From Ochotona curzoniae (Eukaryota; Chordata; Mammalia; Lagomorpha; Ochotonidae), in assembly GCF_017591425.1 (NCBI RefSeq), contig NW_024466607.1, forward strand, positions 17,988,501-18,052,500: a stretch of DNA of 64,000 nucleotides. The letters are read 5' to 3'. The position numbers and the translations under genes were made by a program. The notes under the pieces were generated by a model. The model was not told the DNA's origin. It saw only the letters and a program-made list of their open reading frames with translations, and did not search any database. Of the stretch, positions 32,874 to 42,789 are shown one piece after another (the stretch's first letter is position 1; each line of letters opens with the position of its first letter).

Positions 32874-33146
32874 TAAAAAAAAAGATTTATTTTTACTTGA
32901 AAGGCAGATTTACAAAGAGGAGGAAAAACAGAGAGAGATCTTCCACTCACTGGTGCAGTCCCCAAATGGCTGAAGCAGGAGCTGAGCCGATCCAAAGCCC
33001 CAGAACTAGGAGTTTCCTGCAGGTCTCCCAGGTTCAGATGAGCACGGAGCTGGGTTAGAAGTGGAGCAGCTGGGGACATGAACTGACATTCATAGGAGGT
33101 GCTGCCACTGTAGACTGAGGATCAGCTGCCTAAGAGCCACCCCACA
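32874..33146 (-). mobile_element. CSINE (older)
   Basis: Antisense copy: 'aaaaagatttatttttacttg', 'aggtctcccaggttcagatg', 'cctaagagccacccc'. Confidence 0.87.
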
Positions 33147-33730
33147 AGACCCTTAGCTTGATATTTTAGAGTTTAGATGGTTAAAGTGTTTTGAGGACAA
33201 AGTTCTGTTCTGTTCTGTTGGGAAGAAGTTGTTAAATTCACTTCTCCATATAATACAGTGATCTATCCTTTTATGCAAAAAACAGACAAGTGCCTAATTA
33301 AATAATGATGTTGACATCCAACAATTGATCAAATACTTCACTGAAGGCAGAATTTTCTGCTCCATGTTGGTGCTGGATGATGTCTGTGTTTGAAATGTCC
33401 TTTCATATTAATTCGTTATGTCATTGATCTCTTTCTTTGATTCCCACAAAAGACTCAGAAAATTTTTTCAGTAGTGAGGATTTCAAAAGCAGAAGCTGAA
33501 ATGACACTGCAAAAGGAATTAAGTAAGACTCATTAGGTCTGTTGGAAAGAGTGTTGTTGGGTGCTGCTTCTTCTGACTGATTTGATTTTATTGTTTATTT
33601 GCTTTGGAAATGTGAAAGGGAGAAACATCAGTGTGAAAGAAACTTGTGGTTTTTAGGGCAAAGATGGTCTGCCTTCCTTTGAGATGCCTTAGTACAACAC
33701 TGACCAGCTTATCTACCCTAATTTCTCTTC
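33147..33730. other. Intergenic DNA, no recognised element
   Basis: A/T-rich, low-copy looking. No gene seen. Confidence 0.4.
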
Positions 33731-34072
33731 TTTTTTAAAAGGATTTTATTTATTTGAAGATTAGAATGACAGAGGTAGGTGGGGGATAGAGAAAGGAGAG
33801 AGGGAGAAAGAAGCAACCATCGCTTGGTTTGCTTCCTAAATGGTTACAGCAGAGCCTGGGTGAACCTGGTAGAAGTCAGGATCCTGGAGTTCCATTCAAG
33901 TTGCCCACATGGGTGGCAGGGATCAAGTACTGGACCATTACCTACTTATGTCCCATATACATTAGCAGAGAGTTGGATTGGAAGTGGAGCAGCCAGGACT
34001 TGAACCACTGCCCAAGTACAGGATGCAGGTTTTGTAGGTGGCAGCTTAACTTGTGGCCCGCCACACCAGCCC
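33731..34072 (-). mobile_element. CSINE (older)
   Basis: Antisense copy: 'aaaaggattttatttatttga', 'agcagccaggacttgaacc', 'ccgccacaccagccc'. Confidence 0.88.
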
Positions 34073-34470
34073 TGCCTATCTTACATTCTTCGAAGGAAAC
34101 ACTAAATTGAAGATTTGTGTATAAAATTACCTTGTTTTTCATACTTCAGTAAATGAACTTGAGTGAATAACCACTCTTTAAGCCTTAGAGTTTAATGCAG
34201 AATTTAAGGACATGTAGATAATGGAGGTAACCCAGAAAGAGGTACTGAATAAAATAACCCCCAGTTAATAGCAGTAACATATTAATATTGAGGATAAGAA
34301 AATCTGAATGAAATGTGGATTGCAGGAGCCTCTGCAGAGGACAAAGGGACAGAACCATAAACTATTTCTTGGAGTATTTTGAACTTCAGGAAGAAAGAAT
34401 GTACCATGTGCAAATTGACCAGGTCATAGTCTAGAAACTTTCTTAGATTTTAAAGAAAAATCCAACTTTT
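34073..34470. other. Intergenic DNA, no recognised element
   Basis: A/T-rich; it may include the edge of the L1-like block that follows. Confidence 0.35.
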
Positions 34471-35470
34471 AGGAATCAAGCTGGTGGAATAGGGTAAGGA
34501 TATGTCCAAACATATGGAGAAACATTAGCCAGTGTGAAGCAGAGAGGGCACACTCCAGGAAGTAGGAGAGGACAGAAGGACAGCAGAGGGGCACCTGGAG
34601 ACTGACAGACACAGGAAAGCAGCGGACACAATGGTGCAGTGTTACAGTGACCAATACCCCAGTGACATTCAGCAAGTGGTGATCTGAATTGCAGTGGCAG
34701 CTACAACTCCACCAGCAACAAGGTGGGAAGGGACATTCACAGGGAGCTCAGGAGGTGAATCCTTTCAAAGAACTGCTCATCCTGCTGGTCTGTTTGATTT
34801 GACCAGGAGCAGAGACAGAGTGGCAGGTCCCATTAAGGGCAGTGCAGAAACAGGGTGGATTTCACAGATCAGTCTGCCCCCTAGAGCTGAATTGGGCAAC
34901 CATTTTGTCTAGAGACAAAGGCTATGGGGCAGGACTGCGCATGCATTGAGCTGGGATGAACTCATTTCTGGCTCAGTGAACTGCAACAACATGGGACCCT
35001 ACAGGTTGCACCCAAGATAGGTCCTAGTAGTCCTAAGACCTGATGGCCAACAGATCAAGAACTCTGGTAGTGGCACATCAGGCTCCATTTTGTACAGTGT
35101 GGCAAAGGGTTTAACACTGCAGGGACAATAGTGCGCTGGGCTGGGAACGAACTCACTGAGCTCAGTGCATTGCATTGGTCCCACAGGAAAATAATACCAA
35201 TTTTGGCATTCATATGGGTCAAAATAGGTTCATGCAGCCCTCAGACTTAACAGCCAACAGGTTCTGGAAAGATCAGCACCAACAACAGCCTAGCCTTATG
35301 GGACTCCTGGTGTCTCCCTAATCCTGGGAACTGCTCCAACCAGAAGGGGGAGAAGTTGTACAGACAATCACGCAGCCACAGCATGGAATCACAGGAAGAA
35401 GAGTGCTGAGCCAGGAGCTAGGGCTACAGAGACCATGGTGGTAGTCTAACATAAGAGCTTGTAGAACTAA
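34471..35470 (+). mobile_element. Probable lagomorph L1 5' UTR
   Basis: It begins with 'aatcaagctggtggaataggg', like an L1 start ('aagatggcggaataggg'), and ends with 'gtctaacataagagcttgtag'. Two diverged monomers of about 190-205 bp lie head to tail: 'tgaactcatttctggctcagtg' near 34957 against 'cgaactcactgagctcagtg' near 35147, and 'ggccaacagatcaagaactctgg' near 35044 against 'cagccaacaggttctgg' near 35250. Monomeric 5' UTRs are typical L1 promoters in some mammals. The L1 name is inferred from layout and from the L1 3' end that follows. Confidence 0.6.
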
Positions 35471-35539
35471 GACTAGGTAAGGTTAAACAAGATTTTAATA
35501 TATAAAGGTTAATGGTCTATTAACATAGATCTGACAAAG

Positions 35540-36265
35540 AAGACATGTTATAAAATGCAAAATGGAATATTATTTACCCATAAAATGGATGAAATCTTGT
35601 CATGGGCAACAATGTGGGTGAACTAGAGATTGTTAAGTTACTATTATGAGTTGAGGAAGAGTTGTCTTCCCAAAATTCATGTCTCTGTTTAAACTCCGGT
35701 GGGTTAATGTTGCGGCTGATGGACTAAGGAGGGAGACTTGATCTTATGGTGGCATGTAAGAAGTGGGTCTGGTGGGAGATCTTTCAGTCACTTGGGGGTG
35801 TGCCCTAGGTGGTGATTGTTATAAAGCTGATTGTTTGAGTTCAGGCTTGCTAGCTGCCCCCTTTCTGCTTCTTAGCTTCCATTTGATTGTTCCTCGGCAC
35901 ACACTATCACCAGTCTCCAGTCGCTGCCAAGCTGTGGAGCCTCCCAGGCTTGAACTATAACCTTCAAACTGCTAGCCGAAATAAACCTTTCCCATTCCAA
36001 GTTGCTGCTCTTGGGTATTTTAGTTAAAGTAACAAAAAGCAGATGAATACAGTTATGTAACTGAAGGAAGCCAGGCTCAGCAAGACAGCATAATCCTGCA
36101 TGATATTGCTCGTATGTGGTCTTGTGGAAGCTGAAAGTAGAATGGCGGTTACCAGAGACTGGGGAAAGTAGGGAGAAAGGAGAGATAGGCAAAGGCTGAA
36201 AGTAACTACGCAGATACAGTTAGGATAACTATACATAATGACTGTATACTGCATGTTTTTCTAAA
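35540..36265 (+). mobile_element. L1 3' end, split by an LTR
   Basis: 35555-35641 ('aatggaatattatttacccat', 'gggcaacaatgtgggtgaact') and 36060-36265 ('gaaggaagccaggctcagcaagaca', 'gtagaatggcggttaccagagac') follow the mammalian L1MA-type 3' end on either side of an insertion. With the 5' UTR just to the left, most of the L1 body would be missing. Confidence 0.87.
35647..36051 (+). mobile_element. MaLR/MST-type solo LTR
   Basis: Its layout resembles mammalian MaLR LTRs: a start 'tgagttg...cccaaaattcatg', a middle 'ggtgattgttataaagc', a C/T-rich segment, then 'ctgtggagcctcccaggc', the polyadenylation signal in 'gccgaaataaacctttccc', and an end 'tattttagttaaagtaaca...gatgaataca'. It is about 405 bp and inserted in an L1. 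Flanks (gttac / gttat) are only a weak 5-bp duplication. It is noncoding. Confidence 0.65.
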
Positions 36266-37292
36266 AAGATAATTCAAATAAATATAACACCAATCAAATA
36301 ATATAATACCATATCATATTGTGTGTTATGATGTAATGATTTAAACTTACCTAATTTGGAAGTTGAGAGAGATACCGCATGACCTAACTATAGGTACTTT
36401 ATGTAATCTGGACCCCTCCTTTTTTTTCTGGTGGCCTTTCACAGACTGTCCATCAAGGACAGTTCCTGTGTGCCCTTGAGGAACTTTCCCTTTTTAGTTT
36501 TCTCTTCCATGAGAAGGAGGAGTACTATGGATGGACACAGGAGACTTGCAGACCTCTCAGAGGAGCTCCTTGACTGTAAATTAGATTACTGCTCTGGAAG
36601 ACACTGAGAAACCAGCACCCTGCAGATGCCTGTGGCTGCTGCTCCTTACCATTCTCCAAGTGAGTCTGTCCTTGGCATCACCCGGGCATGCCTACTGGGG
36701 ACAGCCTGGGAAGAGCAGTGGCTACTGTTCCCTAGTTCTTCTTCTTTGACTTTGTGTTCTCCATAGATGCCCCCACCTCCACCACTACTTGCTGGGCCCT
36801 TCTGTAGAGCACGGGCAGCAGTCATCAGGTAGGGCTGCCATCCATGGCTTCTGTGGGGGCGGGATATACCTGCTGTCTGGGAGAAAGCAAGCAGGAAGAC
36901 TTCTGTCATTTCTTTGAAATAGTTAGCTCTGCAGTCTTGGAATTGGGTGCAGTCATTTGAAATTCTGTTTGATTTTTACCTTGTGCATCTCTACTCCTAC
37001 ACAATCAGATCTCTGGGGCTTTCTGACTGTGTGCGGCAGATACCTTATTCCATCAAGATGGATTGTTTTTGATACTATCTTAATTTAACTTGTTTTCTGC
37101 TTTGTGAGACTCCTTAATGTCGCCTCTTACCTTTAAAGTTGAGTAACACATCAAAGCTGTCAATACAACTTTTATTAACAAACCAGACTGAGTTTAAGGT
37201 TTTATTTTGCATTTCATTTATTCCCTTCATATATGATAAAGTATATGCTAGGTCTCATTAAATTTTTTAAATATTCAGCAAAAAGTATGAAA
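36266..37292. other. Intergenic DNA, no recognised element
   Basis: A/T-rich at both ends, with a more balanced middle (36420-36920). No gene recognised; the minus open frame at 36646-36909 has no family features. Confidence 0.4.
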
Positions 37293-37636
37293 AAAGGTAT
37301 ATGTATTTGAAAGGAAGAATGAGAGAGAGAGAGAGAGAGTTTGAAAGGAAGAATGAGAGAGAGAGAGAGAGAGAGAGAAAGACATCTTACATCTGCCAGT
37401 TCCTTCCCCAAATGCGTATGGCAGCTGGGTCTAGGCCAGGTCAAAGCCAGGAGCCTGGAATATCTCCACACCCTCTCCGCCACCACCATGAAGAACAGGA
37501 ACTGAAGTACCTGGGAGGTTACCTGGTGCCTCCAAGGCGCAGATGGCAGGGCACCTGGGACTCAAACCAGGCACCTGGAAAAGGGATGCAGGCATTCCAA
37601 GTGGCAGTTTGACTCACTGTACCAAAACATCTACCC
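37293..37636 (-). mobile_element. CSINE with duplicated tail segment
   Basis: Antisense copy. The segment 'tttgaaaggaagaat(ga)n' occurs twice in tandem (37306-37339 and 37340-37380). The body follows with 'cttacatctgccagttcc' and 'ccaaaacatctaccccc'. Confidence 0.88.
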
Positions 37637-37647
37637 CCAGAATATGT

Positions 37648-37702
37648 CTGTGTGTGTGTGTGTATATATGTATATATATATGTGTGTGTGTATACATATA
37701 TA
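37648..37702. repeat. (TG/TA)n microsatellite
   Basis: Alternating pyrimidine-purine run of tg and ta units, followed by an A/T-rich stretch to about 37770. Confidence 0.95.
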
Positions 37703-37950
37703 ATTCAATTAAATAAATTCAATCAAATTAAATTAAATAAATCTAAAAAGTAAGTAAATAAATTAATTACATTATATAGGGAATTTAAATGTCAACATTC
37801 TGAAAAACCAGAATTAAAAAAGCTGTTGGAAGGATTCTCAAAGCCCAGTTATGATGTTCTTCAATAGATGAAAGTTCAAATCATCTCTACTCTTTTCTTC
37901 CCTGTACTGGTTCTCTCCAGGTAGTCTCTCTGTTGTTGCTAGTGGCTTAT

Positions 37951-38284
37951 TTTTAAAAAAGATTTATTTGTTTATTTCAAAGGCAGAGTTGGAGAAAGAG
38001 TGTAAGCATCCATCCATCCATTGGCTCACTCCCCAAATGGTCACAATGGCTGCAGCTAGGTCATGCTGAAGCCAGGAGCCAGGAGCCAGGAATCAGGAGC
38101 TTCCTGTAGGCCTTCCTAGATGAAGTAGGGTGGTCGAGGTACTTGGACCATTTTCTACTGCCTTCCTGGACAAATCCACAGGGAGGCAGACTGGAAGTGG
38201 AGCAAATGGGATTCAATCTAGTGCTCATATGGGATGTTGGCATTGCAGGTGGTAGCTCAATACACTATGCTATAATGCCAACCC
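37951..38284 (-). mobile_element. CSINE (older)
   Basis: Antisense copy: 'aaaaaagatttatttgtttat', 'gccaggagccaggagccagg' (locally expanded), 'ctataatgccaacccc'. Confidence 0.88.
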
Positions 38285-38431
38285 CTACTATGTTTCTTAT
38301 TACCATTGGTACCTATGAGACAGTTCAGGTTAGAGTCTTGTGGCTGACCATAGCTTGCATGATAACAAGCTGGGTGGTTATTTATGCCTCTTTCCCTTCC
38401 TAGTGAATGCAATTACAGGAACATGAATACA

Positions 38432-38747
38432 TGTTCCTTGGGGGTTAAGCTGTCACATCCTAATATAAGAGTGCCTGGTACCAAGATCCAGCGATTCTGT
38501 TTCCAATCCAACTTTATGCTAATTAGCAACCTGGGAAGAGTAGATGATGGCTCAAGTACTTGGATCTCAGTCATCTACATGGTATATACTTGGATCTCTG
38601 CCATTTACATGGTATATCCAGATCTGGCTTCAGTTTGGCCCTACTCTAGCTGTTGCAGGCATTTGGAGAGTGAATCAATGGGTAGAAGTGCTGTCTCACT
38701 CTCTCTCTCTCTGTTGCTCTTTCAAATTAATGCAAGTAAGTAAATAG
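38432..38747 (+). mobile_element. CSINE with 33-bp internal duplication
   Basis: Sense copy: 'ttgggggttaagctgtcac', 'gcctggtaccaagatccagc'. The phrase 'acttggatctcagtcatctacatggtatat' type is present twice (about 38557-38589 and 38590-38622). Confidence 0.8.
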
Positions 38748-38850
38748 ACATAAAAGGTGGTTATCAGAGGCTCCTGTCCTTGTCAGTGTTCATGTTGTGG
38801 GCATCAGCCATCCTCAGATCGCACTGCTCTGCCCCTGTCCTTCTTGGCTT

Positions 38851-39104
38851 TTTTTTTTTTTTGAGATTTTACATATTTTTACATAGAAAGAAAGAGAGAA
38901 AGAGAGATCTTTCATCTGCTGCTTCACTCCCCATATGTCCGCAATGGCTACCCGTGTGGGTGCAGGGTCCCAAGGCCTTGGGTCATCCTCTACTGCTTTC
39001 CCAGGCTGTAAACAGGGAGCTGGATTGGAAGTAAAGCAGTGGCCATCTTGGATGCCAGCACTTGCAGGCAGAGGATAAGCTTGTTGTGCCACTGCACTGG
39101 CCCT
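38851..39104 (-). mobile_element. CSINE (internally deleted)
   Basis: Antisense copy: T14 then 'gagattttacatatttttac', jumping from 'gcaatggcta' to 'cccgtgtgggtgcag', head 'ccactgcactggccc'. Confidence 0.87.
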
Positions 39105-39251
39105 CACTTTTATCATTTTCCCACCCTGTCTTCTCATCAAGTTTCTGTTTACATCTTAGAAGAAATAAATTTTTTTTCTCCCCAGTTTTTTTTTTAAATC
39201 ATGACTGAGTTTTCACTCTTGGCACCTAAATCAGTAACTTTTTTACAATAT

Positions 39252-39558
39252 GTCTTAAAAATGTATTTGTTTGGAAAGGAGATTGAAGGAGGGGAGGGAG
39301 GAGGAGAACAAAAAGAAGGAAGGGGAGAAGGGGAAAAATGAGGAGAGAGAGAGAGAGACTAATTGAGTATCAGCAACAGACAGGATTTAGAACAAGTATC
39401 CAGGAAGTTAACTCAGGTTAACTGTCCCAAGGGAGTGGCAGGGACCTCTGCCTTGCAGTGTCCATCAGGGGAAGCTAGAATTGGAAGGCAGAGTGGAACT
39501 AGGCCTTAGGCACTCTGACGTGAGATGCACAGCATCTAATTGCTCTGCCAAACTCCTG
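39252..39558 (-). mobile_element. CSINE (old, purine-rich)
   Basis: Antisense copy: 'cttaaaaatgtatttgtttgg', a long purine tract, then 'gggagtggcagggacctc' and 'tctaattgctctgccaaac'. Diverged. Confidence 0.65.
39273..39358. repeat. Polypurine tract (~85 bp)
   Basis: Nearly uninterrupted A/G on the plus strand (gga, agg, gaga words), inside the SINE above. Confidence 0.85.
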
Positions 39559-39767
39559 CATCAATTTATTTTATGACATGCAAGTCCAAGGTTCTAGAGA
39601 GAATTGTACCATCACATGGCACCAGACAAAAATGATTATAGTCAGAAGTATTTTGGAATAGGGATGTTTATTTTTTTCTTTCTACCTATTAACATCTGGA
39701 AATTTGTTAAAATCATGTTAGAATTTTGCAACTAATGGAACCGATAGTGAATTTTTAAAAATTTTAT

Positions 39768-40055
39768 TATTTTTTTTAAAGTTTATTTGAAAGGCAGAGT
39801 TACAAAGGTAAGAGACACAGAGGGGTCTTCCATTCACTCCAAATGACGGCAGTGGCCAGAGCCGTGCCAATCCAAAACCAGGAATTACTTCCTGATCGCC
39901 AGTGTGGATATAAGGGGCCCAAAGATTTGAGCCATTGCCTTCTGCTTTCCCAAACATGAGCAGGGAGCTAGATTGAACGTAGAGCGTCTGGAACACCAAC
40001 TGGTGCCCTATGGGCTGCTAGCGCCTGCAGGAAAAGCTTTAGTCTACCATCCTGC
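39768..40055 (-). mobile_element. CSINE (older)
   Basis: Antisense copy: 'taaagtttatttgaaaggcag', 'gccttctgctttcccaaac', 'tagtctaccatcctgc'. Confidence 0.83.
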
Positions 40056-40425
40056 TTTTTTCATTTCTAAAGCTAAATTCCATAGAAGGTCTTAGCAGTC
40101 TGAAAGACTGTATTGACATCATGCTTTTCAGTTGTGTTGAAATTATAGTTCACTAGAATTTTGATAAATTCAGATTTTCATGCATTAGATATTTAATTTT
40201 TCATGTAACCATATATTTAAGATTCTGCTAATTGTGAACCAAGAGGGAGTTCACGTACTTTTCCATGCTCTTCCCTTCTAAGACAACTAAACACCCTTTG
40301 AAGAATATTGAATAAACAATGATGAAAGGACTCTGAGAGTGAGAAAGTAGATGAGATTGGTAGGGAATCTGAGGACATTCAGAATGACAACATTAATTGC
40401 TTGGATCTTCTTTTTATCTCTCTTA
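40056..40425. other. Intergenic DNA, no recognised element
   Basis: A/T-rich, no gene seen. Confidence 0.4.
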
Positions 40426-41202
40426 AACCTTTGACCTGGGTGCCAGAGAGGCCTGAAATCTGGAATCCTCACAAGACGAAGACTTTTGAACCCAGGAAAG
40501 GCCTGTTCTCTCGCCACACAACCAGGAGCGTGGGGAGCCCAGCAGAGACCTAGTAGGAACTGCAATCCCTGCTTCACACCCCCACCCAGTAGGCAATCTA
40601 GTTTGTTGGCAACAGGGGCATCTGTGAAACTCTAGAAGCCCAAAGATTCTACCCCACACTAGGGCATCAACAGGCAGTCTTCTCTATCCACAGTGACAAG
40701 GTTGGAGAAACCCTGTGACTTTCTGCCCTCTCCTCAGTGGCATAAGAAGACCCATGCCTGGTGGATTTTGTTTTCTCCCCTACCCTAGCATGATCACTCA
40801 GCAACAGCAAGTGGCACACGGAAGCCCCTCCTGCCTCTGCAGATGGCAGCAGCAGGAACTGAGCAGGAACCCTGTTAGCATCACAAGGACCAGGCAGACC
40901 AGAATAGCAGTGCAAGGGCTCTCAGAATTCAACTGTCATTAGAAATAAATCACAAAGATTTAATAGATTGAAGTCTCCCCTGCCAACACAATAACTAAAC
41001 TATCTAACGATAAAACATTATCATACCAAGAACCAGGAAACCCATAATTTGAATGAGAAAAGACAATTAAGTATGCCAATACAGAGATGAATCAGACAGT
41101 GGAATTCTTTGGCAAGATTTTGAAGTGACCGTCATAAAAAAATGCTTCAACAACCAAACACAAATTCTCTTCGGACAAAGGGGAAAAGCAGGAAATCTCA
41201 CC

Positions 41203-41219
41203 AAAAAAAAAAAAAAAAA
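41203..41219. repeat. A17 run
   Basis: Homopolymer within the L1 ORF1 remnant. Confidence 0.9.
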
Positions 41220-41569
41220 GCTATGAACAAGGAAAAAAAGGAAATTATAAAATTTAAAAATCCAATAATTGAAAGGAAAAACTTGCTGGATAGTAACAAG
41301 ATGAATGTGGATAATTGAGGGTAGCATCAGTAAGCTTGAAGATGGATCAATAGCAATTATGCCATCTGAACAAAAGGAAGAAAATAGGCTGAAAAAACTT
41401 GAGCAGATCCTTAGAGAGCTAAGGGGCAATAACAAAAGAGTGAATATTTTCTTTTTCTGAGTTCTGTAGGGGTGTAGGAAGAGCGTTGAAAGAGCACTTG
41501 TAAGGATGTTTAAATGTGGCGAAAGACAAAACCTAAATATTCAAGAAGTCAGGGAATGCCAAATAGAGA

Positions 41570-41604
41570 ACACACACACTCACACACACACACACACGCA
41601 CACA
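41570..41604. repeat. (CA)n microsatellite
   Basis: About 16 ca units with a 'ct' and a 'cg' interruption, expanded inside the L1 remnant. Confidence 0.95.
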
Positions 41605-41640
41605 AAATCTACACTAAGACACATTATTAGACTAGGCTAG

Positions 41641-42111
41641 GAACTAAGGAAATGAACAAGTTTATGGACAGCCCAAAGCCCCACTTCCTCTGCAGCCATG
41701 ATGACAGCCCAAGGTGGCAGTGATGGAGATTAGACATGGAGGTGGCTCTGGATCTGAAAAGGATCCACTCCCTAGATTCTGTACTTGCAGGACCAGCGGG
41801 GGCAGCTTAGTGCTCTCCGTCAATGACAAGGCCAAGGTCACTTTTGGGCTGTGCCTGGTCACTGCTGAGCCTGTGGCCACTGGACCCTGGCAGCAGAGCA
41901 CAGATTTGCCTACTGACTGAAGAAGAAGCATTTACTTAATGGAGGATGAAGATGAAGGTGCCATAGAAATAATTCTTGCCAGTCTTGCTTCTTGATATCA
42001 ACATCATTAACCTCATCACATAGGTGTGCATTTGCTATCGCTGCCTCAACTGCCTCATGTTTCCCCACACTCCATCCTCTTCTTCACCCCGTCTTCTTCC
42101 TTTTCCTTCCT
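41641..42111. other. Intergenic DNA with short unexplained open frames
   Basis: Both strands stay open for 70-90 codons (41714-41920 plus; 41662-41931 minus). G+C is higher than around it, and it follows 'ctgcagccatgatgac'. It might be a worn processed pseudogene, but I could not match it to any protein I know. Confidence 0.3.
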
Positions 42112-42430
42112 TGATTTTTTGTTTATTTTTATTGCAAAGTCAGATTTGTAGAGAGAAGGAGAGACAAAGTTCTTCTATCTGCTGGTTCATTCCCCAAATA
42201 GCCACAAGGGCTGGAACTGAGCCGATCAGAAGCCAGGAGTCAGAAGCTTCCTCTGGGTCTCCCATGCAATTGCAGGGTCCCAAGGCTTTGGACTGTCCTT
42301 GACTGCTTTCCCAGGCCACAAGCAGGGAACTTGAGGGGAAGTGGAGCAGCTGGGATATGAATTGGCACCATATGGGATCCCAGCACATGCAAGGTGAGGA
42401 CTTGAGCCGTTAGGCTATTGCGCCGGGCCC
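42112..42430 (-). mobile_element. CSINE
   Basis: Antisense copy: 'gattttttgtttatttttatt', 'cttctatctgctggttcat', 'catatgggatcccagcac', head 'attgcgccgggccc'. Confidence 0.94.
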
Positions 42431-42436
42431 TATATT

Positions 42437-42772
42437 ACTTTTTAAAAAAAGACTTTTAAGATTTATTTTTATTTGAAAGGCAGAGTTACACAGAGCAAAG
42501 GCGAGACAGAGAGCTCTTCTACCCTTTAGTTTGATTCCCAACTGGCCACAATGGCTGGGGCTGAGCTGTCTGAAGCCAGGAACCAAGAGCTTCTTCCAGG
42601 TCTCACATGTGGGTTCAAGTGCCCAAGGACTTGAGCCATCCTCTGCTTCTTTTCCAGACCATAAGCAGGGAGCTGGATCAGAAGTGGAGTAATTTGGATT
42701 GCAACCAACATCCATATGGGATGACAACACTGCGTTTGGAGGCTTAGCCCATTATGCCACGCTGCTGGTCCC
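42437..42772 (-). mobile_element. CSINE (older)
   Basis: Antisense copy right after the previous one: 'cttttaagatttatttttatt', 'tcttccaggtctcacatgtgg', 'cacgctgctggtccc'. Confidence 0.9.
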
Positions 42773-42789
42773 TGTTTAAACTGGATGGT

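Larger units (their letters stand above)
40426..41640 (+). mobile_element. Ancient L1: 5' UTR and ORF1 start
   Basis: The right part tracks mammalian L1M ORF1 DNA in order: 'ttgaagtgaccgtcataaa', 'gcttcaacaaccaaacaca', 'gaaattataaaatttaaaa', 'caataattgaaaggaaaaac', 'gtaagcttgaagatggatcaatag', 'catctgaacaaaaggaagaaaatag', 'ggggcaataacaaaagag', 'gacaaaacctaaatattcaagaag', 'ctacactaagacacattatta'. The left part (40430-40930), with 'gcaacagcaagtggcacacgg' type words, would be 5' UTR. Stops and small gaps break the frame, so it is dead. A (CA)n run lies near its right end. Confidence 0.87.
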
